From: Aralia elata
Lineage: Eukaryota > Streptophyta > Magnoliopsida > Apiales > Araliaceae
Assembly (NCBI GenBank): GCA_034770075.1
Contig: JAVJAP010000023.1
Span: forward strand, 744,001 to 808,000
Length of the DNA stretch: 64,000 nt
Direction of reading: 5' to 3'
The translations under genes were made by a program, and so were the position numbers. Below are positions 10,441 through 22,911 of the stretch, piece after piece (the stretch's first letter is position 1; every line of letters begins with the position of its first letter). The notes beneath the pieces are model-generated. The model was given only the letters and a program-made list of their open reading frames with translations. It searched no databases and was not told the DNA's origin.

Positions 10441-11214
10441 ATGTCAAACTCACTATCACTGCGTAGCATACTTGATGCTAACAAACTGACCGGACCAAAT
10501 TACACAGACTGGTTAAGGAATCTGAGAATTGTTCTCACTGCTGAAAAGATTTTTTATGTCCTAAATTCGCCTGTCCCTGCAAGTTTTGCAGAAACAGCCT
10601 CTGAGGAAGAGATTGCTACTTTCAAAAAGTGGCAAGATGATGCAATCTTGGCTCAATGCATCATGCTCGCATCCATGAGTAACGAGCTTCAGCGTCAGCA
10701 TGAAACTATGGATGCTCCTACTATATTGTTGCACCTCAAAGAGTTGTATGGTGAGCAAAGTAGGACTGCTAGATATCAGATATCTAAGGAGCTCTTCCAA
10801 TCTCGTATGACCAAGGGCACTGCTGTTGAGACTCATGTCCTTAAGATGATCAATCTGATTGAACAGCTTGGACAGCTTGGGTTCGTGATGGATGGGGAGT
10901 TAAGTCAAGATTTGATCTTGCAGTCACTCCCGGACACCTTCTCACAATTTGTTGTGAATTTTCACATGAATAAGTTGGACGTCAGCTTGCCTGAGTTACT
11001 TAACATGTTGAAAACTGCTGAAGGTCACTTCTCATCCAACAAGAACCAAGTCTTACTAGTGGATGATTCTTCCAAGAAAAGGAAGAGGCCCAAGGTATCT
11101 TCTGAAAAGAAGAAAAACAAGAAGGCTAAGGACAAGGCGAAGAGGAAGGATAAAAAGAAACCTGATCCAGATAGCAAAGGAATTTGCTACCATTGCAATA
11201 AGCCGGGACACTAG
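10441..11214 (+). CDS. gag: CopA1 Gag, ending at TAG inside the zinc knuckle
   Basis: I chose the ATG at 10441 rather than the in-frame ATG at 10402, because MSNSLSLRS aligns with the CopD start and the leader homology extends to 10440. The first ~200 residues carry the copia gag domain (LTGPNYTDWLRNLRIVL near residues 16-35; LYGEQSRTARYQISKELF near 100-125). A lysine-rich stretch (residues ~205-240) precedes a CCHC knuckle, C249-x2-C252-x4-H257. TAG replaces the tryptophan normally at 258, just before the last cysteine (C262). The same frame continues into Pol. Gag forms the virus-like particle and binds element RNA. The same stop occurs in CopA3, and TAA sits there in CopD, while CopA2 keeps TGG. 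Confidence 0.85.
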   Translation: MSNSLSLRSILDANKLTGPNYTDWLRNLRIVLTAEKIFYVLNSPVPASFAETASEEEIATFKKWQDDAILAQCIMLASMSNELQRQHETMDAPTILLHLKELYGEQSRTARYQISKELFQSRMTKGTAVETHVLKMINLIEQLGQLGFVMDGELSQDLILQSLPDTFSQFVVNFHMNKLDVSLPELLNMLKTAEGHFSSNKNQVLLVDDSSKKRKRPKVSSEKKKNKKAKDKAKRKDKKKPDPDSKGICYHCNKPGH

Positions 11215-12300
11215 AAGAGGAACTGCAAGGAGTATCTTGCAGACCAGAAGAAGCTTGGAGAAGCTTCGACTTCCGATCTAGGTTTGTTCATGATTGAAAT
11301 TAATTTTTCTGAAAGTCAAATTTCTACTTGGGTATTGGATACCGGTTGTAGTTCTCACATATGTAATAATGTGCAGGGACTAAGCAGAAGTAGAAAGTTG
11401 GACAAGGATGAAGTCGTCCTACGAGTGGGAAATGGAGCAAAGGTTGCTGCATTAGCTGTAGGGACTTATCGTTTAGCACTGCCTTCGGGCAAGTTCATTA
11501 GTTTAAATAATTATTATTATGTTCCGACACTCATTAGAAACATTATTTCAATTTCTGTATTAGATATGGATGGTTTTGATATTATAATAAAGAACAACAG
11601 TTGTTCTATTTATAATAAAAATGTTTTATATGGTGTTGGGAACTTACTGAATGGACTGTACATACTTGACTTGCATGAAAATATACTTCAAATTGAACAA
11701 ACTAAGAAAAGAAAAAGAGATGATGTTAATTATACGTTTATGTGGCACTGTAGACTAGGTCATATCAATGAAACAAGATTATCCAAGTTGCATAAAGATG
11801 GGCTTTTAGAGCTATCTGATTACGAATCATATCCAACTTGTGAATCTTGTCTCATGGGTAAGATGACTAAATCTCCTTTTAGTGGAAAAGGAGAAAGAGT
11901 TACAGAGTTGTTAGCGTTGGTACACACAGACGTATGTGGACCTATGACAACGAATGCACGAGGAGTGTATTCTTATTTTTTTACTTTCACTGATGATCAT
12001 TCTAGATTTGGATATGTGTATTTAATGAAATATAAATCTGAATCGTTTGAAAAGTTCAAAGAATTCAAAAGTGAAGTAGAGAAGCAAACTGGTAAGAGTA
12101 TTAAGATTCTTCGATCGGATCGAGGAGGGGAATATTTAACCAATGAGTTTCTCAATTGTCTCAAAGAAAATGGTATAATCTCACAATGGACTCCACCAGG
12201 AACGCCACAGTTGAATGGTGTATCTGAAAGGAGAAATCGAACATTGTTGGACATGGTTCGTTCTATGATGAGTTTTACCGACCTTCCAGTATCCTTCTAG
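11215..12300 (+). pseudogene. pol: CopA1 Pol part 1: aspartic protease and integrase
   Basis: This is in frame with gag and ends at TAG 12298-12300, where TGG of SFWGYA is expected. Domains in order: the aspartic protease with active-site D-T-G at residues 300-302 of the polyprotein; the integrase HHCC zinc site with H436, H441, C467 and C470; the integrase core with D497 (HTDVCGPM), D560 (RSDRGGEY) and E596 (SERRN). The last two are 35 residues apart, as required for the D-D-35-E triad. Protease would cut Gag-Pol; integrase would insert cDNA with the 5-bp duplications seen here. All key residues are present, so the only defects are the upstream and downstream TAG codons. Confidence 0.9.
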
Positions 12301-14373
12301 GGTTATGCCCTAGAATCGGCTGCATACCTACTTAACAAGGTACCTACCAAATCCGTCCCAAAGACCCCATATGAGATATGGACAGGGAGGAAACCAAATC
12401 TTAAGCATGTTAAGACTTGGGGTTGTCCAGCTTATGCCAAAAGGTTTGAGCAAGATAAGTTGAAGACTAGATCCGATAAATGTAGATTTGTGGGATACCC
12501 TAAAGAAACATCAGGGTATTATTTCTATCATCCTACTGATCAAAAGGTGTTTGTTGCGAAACACGCTGCCTTCTTGGAAAAGGAGTTTATCCTCAAAGGG
12601 GTCAGTGGGAGTAAGATATATCTTGAAGAAGTTCAAGAACCACAAAATACTACGGATCAAAGTCAGGTACCTGACAAAGTAGAAGAACCTACTGTACCAC
12701 AACCTATTCGTAAATCTGGAAGAGTACCGAAGATACTTGAGAGGTATAGATTCATCATAGAGGATGATGATGAGGTACGCATCATAGATGATGATGATCC
12801 ATTAACTTACGAGGAGGCTATGAGTAGTGATGACTCAGAGAAATGGCTAGAAGCCATGAAATCCGAGATGGACTCCATGTATGAAAACCAAGTATGGACT
12901 TTGGTTTCACCACCTGAGGGCATTAAGCCTATTGGGTGTAAATGGGTCTTTAAGAGAAAGACTGGAGCAGATGGCAAGGTAGAAACCTATAAGGCCCGAC
13001 TGGTTGCAAAAGGTTTCAAACAAAGACAAGGAGTTGACTATGATGAAACCTTCTCACCAGTAGCTATGCTCAAGTCCATTCGGATTTTGCTTGCAATTGC
13101 AGCTTATTATGACTACGAGATCTGGCAAATGGACGTGAAAACGGCCTTCCTCAATGGAGAGCTTGAGGAGAATGTATATATGATACAGTCAGAGGGTTTT
13201 GTTTCAACGGTTGGAACAAACCAAGTCTGTAAGCTACAACAATCCATTTATGGATTGAAGCAAGCTTCTCGAAGATGGAACATCCGTTTTGATGAGATAA
13301 TCAAAAGGTTTGATTTTATCAAAAATGAGGATGAACCATGTGTGTACAAGAAGGTTAGTGGGAGCACTGTTTCATTCCTTGTATTATATGTTGATGACAT
13401 ATTACTGATAGGGAATGATGTTCCTATGCTACAGTCGATCAAAATTTGGTTATCTAAACACTTCTCCATGAAGGACTTGGTTGAGGCATCCTATATTTTG
13501 GGGATAAAGATCTATAGAGATAGATCTAAAAGGATGCTAGGCTTGACCCAAGGAAAGTACATTGATTCGATGCTAAAGAAGTTTAGCATGGAAGATTCCA
13601 AAAGAGGTCTCATGCCGATGAGCCATGGAATACATCTCTCAAAGAAACAGGCCCCAAAGACACCTGAGGAGAGAGACCGGATGAGTAAGATTCCTTATGC
13701 TTCCGCAATAAGATCTATCATGTACGGTATGATATGTACTAGACCAGATGTCGCTCATGCACTTAGTGTAACAAGCAGATATCAGTCGAATCCAGGAGAA
13801 GAGCACTGGAAGGCAGTGAAAAATATTCTAAAGTACTTGAAAAGAACTAAGGATGTATTTCTTATCTACGGTGGGTCTGAATTGAAATTAGAGGGCTATA
13901 CAGACTCAAGTTTTCAAACGGACCAATATGACAGTAAATCCGTTTCAGGGTACGTGTTTACCTTAAACGGTGACGCAGTGAGTTGGAAAAGTTCCAAGCA
14001 GCAAACAGTTGCTGATTCAGTGACAGAGGCAGAGTACATAGCAGCAAGTGAAGCTGCAAAGGAAGTTGTTTGGATGAAGAAGTTCATAACTGAACTTGGA
14101 GTGGTTGCTAGCATTAGAGGAGCAGTACCTTTATTTTGTGACAATAATGGAGCTGTTGCGTGGGCTAAGGAACCCAGGTCTCATCAGAAATCCAAACACG
14201 TGTTGCGGCGGTTTCATTTGATTAGAGAGATCATTGAAAGAGGAGATGTCACCCTGGAGCGTGTGGACTCTCAAGACAACATTGCAGATCCATTTACTAA
14301 AGCTTTAACTCAACAGCAGTTTGATCGTCACTTAGAGAAGATGGGTATTAGATACCATGGCGATTGGCTTTAG
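12301..14373 (+). pseudogene. pol: CopA1 Pol part 2: integrase C-terminus, reverse transcriptase, RNase H
   Basis: The frame continues from the TAG at 12298 without a shift to the terminal TAG at 14371-14373. It holds the integrase C-terminal part (KCRFVGYPKETSGYYFYHP), an acidic linker, then the copia RT (WVFKRKTGADGKVETYKARL, DETFSPVAMLKSIR, QMDVKTAFLNGELEE, the YVDD box at residues 983-986) and RNase H with D near 1155 (YTDSSF), E near 1198 (TEAEY) and D near 1233 (LFCDNNGA). It ends GIRYHGDWL. The RT-RNase H part alone is uninterrupted. Without suppression of two stops it would not be made as part of Gag-Pol. Confidence 0.9.
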
Positions 14374-14374
14374 T

Positions 14375-14387
14375 GCAAGTGGGAGAT
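14375..14387 (+). promoter_or_regulatory. CopA1 polypurine tract
   Basis: GCAAGTGGGAGAT lies directly before the 3' LTR, the plus-strand primer position. The identical stretch, extending back through the last codons of RNase H, also precedes the LTRs of CopA2, CopA3 and CopD. Confidence 0.75.
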
Positions 14388-16211
14388 TGAAAGTAGTATG
14401 CACACAACCCAATCATATTTGATATGATGTAGCATATACTTTGTAATCTTATTCATTATTTAATAAAATAATTGATTTTCTTAAAAGGCATTTTATATTA
14501 TCTACATGGTGCTGTTATATTAAATGTGATAAACCCATAGTTTTGAGCAATGCTTTTAGAATCATGATGGTGATCATGCTAATGAGATCTAAATTCTAGA
14601 TAGCTCACAAACTAAAATTGTTCCTAATCGTTGGATTACTAAATTGGGGATTAGTGAATCCGGATAGATTAGTACATACGTTGCTTGCTCTTAGGAAGAG
14701 GATGATTGATCTCATAATCATTTGTGTGGAGACACTAAAGCAAGTATGTAGGTGCTTATTAGAGAATAAGTTCACTGAACGTGACTCGCTAAGGAATACC
14801 TAATGGAGTTTTACTCGCCTGTCAATAGGAATTCCTCTAGTGATAGTAGTACAAGTGATCCTTGGACATGAGATCATCATAGTACCTTGTGTACGATGAG
14901 TTATGCTTTGACATGTCCCTTAAGACCTTTGGGGTATATCAAAGGGTATGATTGGGTATAATTAGTTGTACATGGAGATAGGTAAATGATCAATAAAGAA
15001 TCTACCACATCTAGTAAAAGATGTGAATGTCCTATGTGATTCGATAAATGACAACTCAGTAGTCCTTGGCCAAGGCAGAATGAAATTAGAAAGGAGTTTC
15101 TAATTTTCATTATTTAGAGTTGTGCATTTGGGAATCGAAATGCATATAATTAAATAAAATAAGACTTGACAGTAAATCTATGTCTTATATTTAATTGGGA
15201 CATTGTATGGTAGAAGGATTGAATTGTACGGTAACTATTTACTCAAAGGTTCTTTTGTGATTGATGTTGAAATCTATATTATCTGGAAAGTCGTTGATCG
15301 CCAAGGGGGCTTACCCTTATTGTAGAATAAATATTATTTATTTAAATGAATTAAATAGTTTAATTTATTTATTTAAATAAGATTAGAATTGTTCTAAATT
15401 GATTTATTCACAACCGGCTTAATATGGAGAACCTAAAGGGTCACACCGCAAAAGGAAAAATATTTATTTAAGAAGTAAATGACATAATTGTAATAATAAG
15501 TTAAGTGTATTTAATTTAATCTATGGAGATAGAATAAATTAAATAGCTTAATATTTATTATTTAATATTTTGGAAATATTAAATATAAATTAATAAGAGG
15601 AGTCTTATTATTATTATTACTTTTACTATTATTTAATTCCTAATAGGGATTGAGAATTAATTAATAGAAGTACTCTCCCATGGATTCCTAATTGGATTAG
15701 GAGCATTATTAATTAAAGAAATTTAATTATAATACAAACCCTAATTCTAAATAGTTTAGGGAAGGGTTATTCCTACATCTATAAATAAGAGGAGTCTTAT
15801 CATAGATTGGGGTTACACACTCTTGCATTAGATTGTGGAGAGTACTTACAATTTCTATAGAGATAGAAACTAGGGTTTTGTCAAAATACCCAACTTCTTG
15901 AATACTTGTTCTTCCTTGGTGGATCACCTCTAGAGGCCAAACACTTGGGTGGCTAACGTTGATCAAAGGAATGAATCACACCGTAGCATTCGAGGAGAAC
16001 ACGAAGGACTAGGAGTTGAACTTGTACCCGAGGAAGCTTTGTTCTACGAGGGTATAAATTCTTATTCTCTTTCTCTTTTGTTTATATCGTTAATTGAGCA
16101 CAAGGATTGATCTTGGTGATGGTTTGTATAAAATTTTAAAATCCGTTTCATCGCGCTTCCGCTCTATTTATGTAATTTGATTGTATGCTCGCGTTATATA
16201 CAAACCTAACA
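14388..16211 (+). repeat. CopA1 3' LTR
   Basis: 1824 bp, with about a dozen differences from the 5' LTR by eye. The same TATA box is at 15780-15787. It ends CCTAACA, followed by the target duplication ATATA. Confidence 0.95.
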
Positions 16212-16216
16212 ATATA

Positions 16217-16597
16217 ATTCTTAGTTTGTAAATTGTACTGCATACGTGAATATATGCAATGTAATATGTGTATGAAATAAATTGTTAGAAACAATTTATA
16301 GTACGGAAATGATATAATTAAAGTATACAAAATTATTGTGTGCGTTAAATAAAGTGTATTAAAATATTAAATTATTTTAATGAAATAAATTATTTCATTC
16401 ATTATATTATTTTATGTAATGTATAATTTCCATTTTTATGGAAAAGTGTATGGGTAATAATACATTATATGTAATGTATGATGTGTATTATTAATTAAAT
16501 ATAATATGTACGTAATACATGTACTATATGTATTATATATTGAATCGGCTATATGTTATATATGTATGTACGTATCTTGTATGGGTAGCCTCCAAGT
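16217..16597 (+). repeat. TRG1 3' LTR, piece 2
   Basis: Matches 5' LTR positions ~650-1072 (ATTCTTA(G/T)TTTGTAAAT at the left, GGGTAGCCTCCAAGT at the right), with small deletions. CAAGT at 16593-16597 is the left duplication of GyB1. Confidence 0.85.
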
Positions 16598-17844
16598 TGT
16601 GGCACCCCCAAATCTGGGTACTTAATTCCCACAGGATTTGTTGTTCACTATCCAAATAAATCACATCACATCTAACTACCCATTCAAATATAAATGAGAA
16701 TTCTTAATAAAAATAGAAATCTCCCATTAAAGGGTTACAACATCTTTAACAAATAAATCCCAGGTCATCTAACCTTAATAAAACATCAATGCAGAAACAT
16801 AACATAAGTCTATTACATAAACATCAATCAAACAAATTTAACAAATCACTTGTTTGCTTTACCTTTGCCCTTACTAGTGGATGGCTCGTCAATTCTTTTA
16901 ACTTTAGCTGCAATGTTATTATGCAAGGGTGAGCAACAATTGCCCAACAAGTAATACAATAAAATAATAATAACATGCGAATAATCAATGGATATCGGAT
17001 AATCGAATACTCGGCTTTTGAATTAGATTAGAAAACAAGAATCAAAAGAACATCTGAGGGTCACAAGACCACGAACTATGTCCTAGGTTATCAGGTATTT
17101 CTACTTTAAACCTTTAACAGTCATAAGACTATATGGACCTTACTTCTCGTACTTAGGGGGATCAGCCCTTTGTACCATGTATGTGCACAACATCTAAACG
17201 CTAACGCATAAAATAATCCCCTATATAAGGGTTGCTCATCTCAGTTTGACATCAGAGTCCGCACCAAGGGAAGTTTGGTTTGGACTTACTTCAATAACGT
17301 TTCTAGAATTTAGAACGCTCATCAACTACGGACTAGTCGAATCAATAAGGGTTCGCTAGTCAATCAAGGTTCAATAATTTAATATGAAAGGTATTCAAGA
17401 ATTAAACACTGAATCTCAAAGGCATACAATCGAATAAACTTTGTATAACTGAAGTATTACTTAAAATGAATTAGAATAATACATTTGAATTCATGAACTT
17501 GAACGAATTATGGTAAAGAACTTGCTCAATATGAAGTAGAGTATAGAAACTTGCATAAAAGAGAGATAGGGTTTTAGAACTTGCGTAATTGAAATCAGGG
17601 TAGGGTTAGGAAACTTGCCTCGTGCGTAGATTATAAATTAAAATTCACGTTCCTTAATTAACCTATATATTTCGTTTATAAAGCAATAACAACTATTAGT
17701 TACAGTATTAATATCACTTCAGGATTCACTCTCATCCAATTTCATCTTAATACTCATTTAATGCATTAGTCTAAGCTTTAAACATGCCTAGGATAACATA
17801 ACATGACCACAAAGAAAGAAGAAAAAATTTTATTTTCTGTATCT

Positions 17845-18000
17845 CCGCCGGGGCGGTAGATTCCTTCACAAAACGCCGTCGGGGCGGGAAACTTAGTATA
17901 ATTTTACCGCCGGGGCGGGAAACTTAGTGTAATTATATCGCCGGGGCGAGCCTATCGTCAGGGCGATAATCCTTAGTGTAATTTTACTACCGGGGCGGTG
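17845..18000. other. GyB1 LTR hairpin array (CGCCGGGGCG core)
   Basis: Six GC-rich inverted repeats lie within 156 bases of AT-rich sequence: CCGCCGGGGCGG (17845-17856 and 17907-17918), a CGCC...GGCG form near 17874, TCGCCGGGGCGA (17938-17949), TATCGTCAGGGCGATA (~17953-17968) and a weaker ACCGGGGCGGT near 17989. The arms differ from unit to unit yet stay largely complementary. Intervening spacers repeat AACTTAGT(A/G)TAATTTTA. Confidence 0.8.
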
Positions 18001-19280
18001 GACCTAAAACCAAACTTCTGCAGTTCGCGAAAAACACAAAAAATGCCAAATTTGGCCAAAGTTTTTCATTCAATCGACAATTTAATTACTACCCATTCAT
18101 CATATGCGTTATAAAACCAAAACGCATTATATACACAATGATTTTAGCATCATAGACAACCTAAACAACTAATTTAAAGGTTAAAAATTTACTGTTTATA
18201 CTTTATGTTCATATTTTGATACATTTAGCGTAATCAATCACTGTGAACTCGTTTCTTAACCAAATTAATCCGTTTAAGTTTTGTTCTTTTCGTTTTTACG
18301 TACATAAACATAATCAACCATCAATTTACCGATTAATCATGCAATTCAAGCATAATTGTTCATACATATAAGTCATATTTAAACACTGTTTCTCTGTAAA
18401 TTTATAAACTCTAATAAAAACATAATTTTATGAATTTGATTACTCTAAATCACATATAAATTATATTAAATACACTTATGCATGCTTGCAAACATCTAAC
18501 ATCAAGTTCTTTAAAATTTAGCCATAGAATTCAAATTACAGAAAACTTAAAATATACGTTCATGGAGAAAAACTTAAAAGGACATAAATTAAAGGCTTCA
18601 ATTTAAGGATTACCTTAATTAAATGCTTTAAATTATGCAAGCAGATGAAATGATTTCTTCTTCACTTCTCTAATTCTTTCAAAACTCTCTCTTTTTCTCT
18701 CTGTATCTCCAACTCAGATTAAAAATGATAATAATAATAATACGTATATAATATAATACATATAATAACTGGGTAGTGGTCGTCAGTTAATTCCCATAAT
18801 GGGTTAACTGGCTCCAACCACTACTAAGGCCATGTTTACTTGTTCTTTTATTCCTCCTCTCTAGTTTATTTTAATAAACTGCTTATAATATAGTTTAATG
18901 TCACATTTTTAATTAATTAAATAATCTCATTTAAATCAATTAAATAAAATAGAATAATTCCACATTAAATCACATTGTCACATAATTAAAATTCTCATTT
19001 ATTGATTATGACAAATTATTAAATCTCTAATTAATTATTAAATTAATTAGAATAACATTATGCTTATTTAAATAATGCATTTAATCAAATAAGCTCAATT
19101 AAATACATACTTTGAATATAAAAATTCTCCATATTAATTTAACTAATGTAACACATATAATTAAATTAATCTACCATAAATTCATTAATTAATTATTTAA
19201 TTCAGTAATTAAATCATTGAAAAATATTTATTTAATTCAATAAATATTTAAATTAAATTACAAAAATCCCGTTCGTCACA

Positions 19281-19343
19281 TCTTTCCCCCATTAAAAGGA
19301 TTCTATCCCCAGAATCACGACTGGATTAATTCGTCCCGTTACA
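19281..19343 (-). other. GyB1 extension outside the LTR
   Basis: This is sequence that should be internal to a full element: on the minus strand TGTAACGGGACG..., then GATTCTGGGGATAG, then the purine tract GGGGGAAAGA directly before the LTR. It sits between LTR and target duplication. GyB2 has the homologous 62-base extension (60358-60419) at a different site; GyB3 has none. Confidence 0.85.
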
Positions 19344-19348
19344 CAAGT

Positions 19349-20125
19349 AATAACTAAGTCTGGGTATAATGAAGAAGGAGCTGGCTATCAAAGTTTTCAC
19401 CAAGCAAAGGGGCAGAACGTGAGGAGCAAGAAGAAAATAGTGGAGAGCAAGCATAATTCGTGAGGGCTAAGACATTCTCCTTTATAAAAGAATACAAAAC
19501 CTTCATACTAAAGCCTTTAATTTTCATAAGCCAGTTATCAAGTTATTGGCCACCAAAACCATATAATTTCCTAAGTTCTCAAAATACTGAGTTAGTAAAT
19601 TTGAATTGGGAGGAGATTCTCATAGCGGAAAGATTATAGAAGTTGTAATCAGGTAATTTTAGAGTTCAAGTTAGTAAGTAGAAATTAGGAGAAATTATAA
19701 ATGACTTAGTTAGCTTTTTTAATGGATTGGGAATGATTGTATTTGAGTTCTACATGAAATCTGAATCCTATAGCAATGCCCATAAGCCATTTGATAAAAT
19801 GTCCTAGTGAGAGTTTTTTTGAGAATTAGCTTATAAAATCTTAGCTTCTATCTTGTTATATGATATTATCTTGGTTATGTCCAAGTTTGGAAGTATATGT
19901 ATGTGTATATAGCATTATATGATGGTTGGGCATATACTAATGTGTTGAAAATTCGAGCTCTACAGAAAACAGAGCCTGTTATTTTTGGTCTGTCCTGAAG
20001 TAGCGCGACCGCGCCACTTCCCAAGGCAAAACCAGCGCGGCTACGCTGGTTCTCAGAAAGGCCAAGATGTTTTCTTAGTGTATCGAGCCTTTGAGCATGT
20101 GTATTAGATTCCTATATGTAATATT
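19349..20125 (+). repeat. TRG1 3' LTR, piece 3
   Basis: Matches 5' LTR ~1075-1850, including the palindrome pair (19996-20050). ATATT at 20121-20125 is the left target duplication of CopA2. Confidence 0.85.
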
Positions 20126-21575
20126 TGAAAGTAGTATGCACACAAGCCAATCATATTTGATATGATGTAGCATATACTTTGTAATCTTATTCGGTTATTA
20201 ATAAAAGTATTAAAGGCATTTTACTTTATCTATATAGTGCTTTTATTTGATATGTGATAAACTCATAGTTTTAAGCATTGCTTTAGAATCATGATGATGA
20301 TCATGCTAATGAGATCTAAATTCAAGATAGCTTAAAACTAAAATCGTTTCTAATCGTAGATTACTAAAAGGGGATTAGTACATACGTTGCTTGCTCTTAG
20401 GAAAACGATGATTGATCTCATAATTATTTGTGTAGAGACACTAAAGCAAATATATAGGTGTTTATTGGAGAATAAGTTCACTGAACGTGGCTCGCTAAGG
20501 AATATGTAATGGAGTTTTACTCGCATGTCAATATGAATTCCTCTAGTAATAGTAGTACAAGTGATCCTTGGATTTGTAATCATCATAGTATCTTGTGTAT
20601 GATGAGTTATACTTTGACATGTCCCTTAAGACCTTTAGGGTATATCAAAGGGTATGATTGGGTATAATAAGTTGTACATGGAGATAAGTAATGATCAACA
20701 AAGAATCTATCACATCAAGTAAAAGATGTGAATGTCCTATGTGATTCGATAAATGACAACTGAGTAGTCCTTGGCCAAGGCAGAATGAAATTGGAAAGAA
20801 GTTTCTAATTTGCATTATTTAAAGTTGTGCATTTGGGAATCGAAATACATATAATTAAATAAAATAAGACTTGACAGTAATTCCATGTCTTATATTTAAT
20901 TGGGACATTGTATGGTAGAAGGATTGAATTGTACGGTAACTATGCACTGAAAGGTTCTTTTCTGATTAATGTTGGAATCTATATTATCTGGAAAGTCGTT
21001 GATCGCCAAAGGGGCTTACCTTTATTGTAGAATAAATGTTATCTATTTAAATGAATTAAATAGTTTTATTTATTTATTTAAATAAGATTAGAATTGTTCT
21101 AATTGATTTATTCACAGTCGATTTAATATGGAGAACCTAAAGGGTCACACCGCAAAAGGAAAATATTTATTTAAGAAGTAAATGACATAATTGTAATAAT
21201 AAGTTAAGTGTATTTAATTTAATCTATGGAGATAGAATAAATTAAATAGCTTAATATTTATTATTTAATATTTTAAAAATATTAAATATAAATTAATAAG
21301 AGGAGTCTTATTATTATTATTACTATTATTATTATTTAATTCTTAAAAGGGTTTGAGAATTAATTAATAAAAGTACTCTCATAAATTCCTAATTTGATTA
21401 GGAGTTTAATTAATTAAAAGTGTTTAATTAAGACAATTAACATAATCCTAAATAGTTTAGGAGGGTTTCCTATATCTATAAATAAGAGGAATCTTATCAT
21501 AGATTGAGGTTACACACTCTTGCATTAGAATTGTGGAGAGTACTTTCAATTTCTATAGAGATAGAAACTAGGGTT
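20126..21575 (+). repeat. CopA2 5' LTR, 3'-truncated
   Basis: Begins TGAAAGTAGTATG and follows the CopA LTR up to GAAACTAGGGTTT, then jumps into leader sequence ATTTTATCTGAAAT. The final ~340 bases of LTR, the primer site and the palindrome cluster are missing, about 660 bases against CopA1. GTTT is shared at the two breakpoints. Confidence 0.88.
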
Positions 21576-22911
21576 TATTTTATCTGAAATCTGATTTCAG
21601 ATTGCTAAAATTAAAGGAGTTTAATTTTGATTTGGTTTTTGATTAAAATAAAAGAGTTTATTTTGTTTCAAAACTAAATATTAGCAAACTTTTTGCCCAT
21701 TAAATGATATCAATGCATATATGGAATGATTTTATTATTCATGAGATGAATGTTATTTATTGATGCATATGGAGATATGTATGATAATAAATAGGGATTG
21801 ATTATGGACGATTGACCAATGTGTGATTGGATTTATTTTAGAGGATGCTTGAATGAATGAGTTTTTATAAATGGGGTCCGCGTAGCTCGTCTTCTCTACT
21901 TTTTCTTGATGTAAATTCTATCTTCCTCCTATGTACTTCCCCTTTACTGCTGATCAAGGTTTCTATTTATTGTAAATAGTGTATGTAATAGGACTAGTTA
22001 GAATTATTTTGAAGAATTGGAGACAAAGGAACAAGGAGCGCTTGAAGACCCGTTTTGTAATGGAGCCCGGGATTTAAATGTAATAGTTATATTTAAATTC
22101 AATTCTTGCAGTCTAGGTTTGACCTTTTGGTTCACTTGATGGCTCTAGTGAATCAAACTAGAATAAAAGTTCATAATCAATCCGAGTCGAATATAGTATT
22201 CTATATGTGCATGCTAATTATGTATATATTATATATTATCCAACATACTTCGCATGCTAAATAATATGACGCGTATTGTATGTGTGTGTGTGTGTGTATA
22301 TATATATATACACACACATACACGCATGTGCACTAAACAAGATGAGACAAATAATAACAAACCCTTCAAAGAAATCATATTAAGTCCTAAACGTTCGAAG
22401 ATATTTGGAATATCGAACGTCGCCTTCTAGCATGGTAAAGCAATAGAGTATTAAATATTTATGATGTTGCCTTATCACATTTGATGCTTATTAAGAAATT
22501 GAACATTACAGTTTTGTTGTGTCACCACAACGACGGTATTTTTGTCTTCACATATATGAAAGTGCTAGGTTTGACTTAACCTGAATAATTTTGATTCGGA
22601 TGTGTCACCACTTGATCAAAATAATCTAAGAGGCAAAATACAAGGAGTTACATAGTGATGGAGTTAACAATAGTTGTCTACCTATTTATTTATATATCGT
22701 TTGTTGTGTCACCACAAGGCTATATACATTTGAAATTGAATCCTTTTCTCACTGGCAAATCTTTAATTAGATTTGTCAAACTATATGAGGGTAATATAGT
22801 TTGATGAAAATAGTGGGAGATACCAATTTAAATAAAGATCTAATTTATTTTGATGATTAATAAAATGAATGTATGCTAAAATGTTGTCTATTTCACATGC
22901 AGAATTTAAAA
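21576..22911 (+). other. CopA2 leader (truncated) with mixed dinucleotide repeat
   Basis: Homologous to CopA1 ~9195-10440. No coding potential. It keeps three GTGTCACCAC motifs (22519, 22602, 22705). At ~22278-22326 a (TG)n(TA)n(CA)n run forms a long self-complementary stretch where CopA1 has only a short AT run. Confidence 0.75.

Larger units (their letters stand above)
7048..16211 (+). mobile_element. CopA1: nearly intact Ty1/copia element
   Basis: The element is flanked by ATATA (7043-7047 and 16212-16216) and is 9.16 kb long. It has two ~1.82 kb LTRs that begin TGAAAG and end CCTAACA, a Met-tRNA primer site, a ~1.57 kb leader, one long Gag-Pol frame (10441-14373) and a purine-rich tract before the 3' LTR. 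The LTRs differ at only about a dozen positions by eye, so it is the youngest complete insertion here. Two TAG codons, both at tryptophan sites, are the only breaks in the polyprotein. Confidence 0.95.
16598..19343 (-). mobile_element. GyB1: antisense gypsy solo LTR with 63-bp extension
   Basis: It starts TGTGGCACCCCCAAATC and is flanked by CAAGT (16593-16597, 19344-19348). On the minus strand the core LTR runs from 19280 (TGTGACGAACGGG) to 16598 (...GGTGCCACA). Beyond the LTR start lie 63 more bases that include a polypurine tract and end TGTAACGGG at the duplication. The minus-strand end resembles the end of the TRG1 LTR (GATTTGGGGGCGTCACA) and shares its GCAAGT array. No coding region is present. 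The LTR length (~2.7 kb) and palindromes match GyB2 and GyB3. Confidence 0.85.

Noticed and set aside
16598..19343. GyB1 as a full non-autonomous element such as a TRIM or LARD
   Set aside because: No two LTRs are present within it. The core matches the solo LTR GyB3, and the extra 63 bases contain a purine tract adjoining the LTR start.
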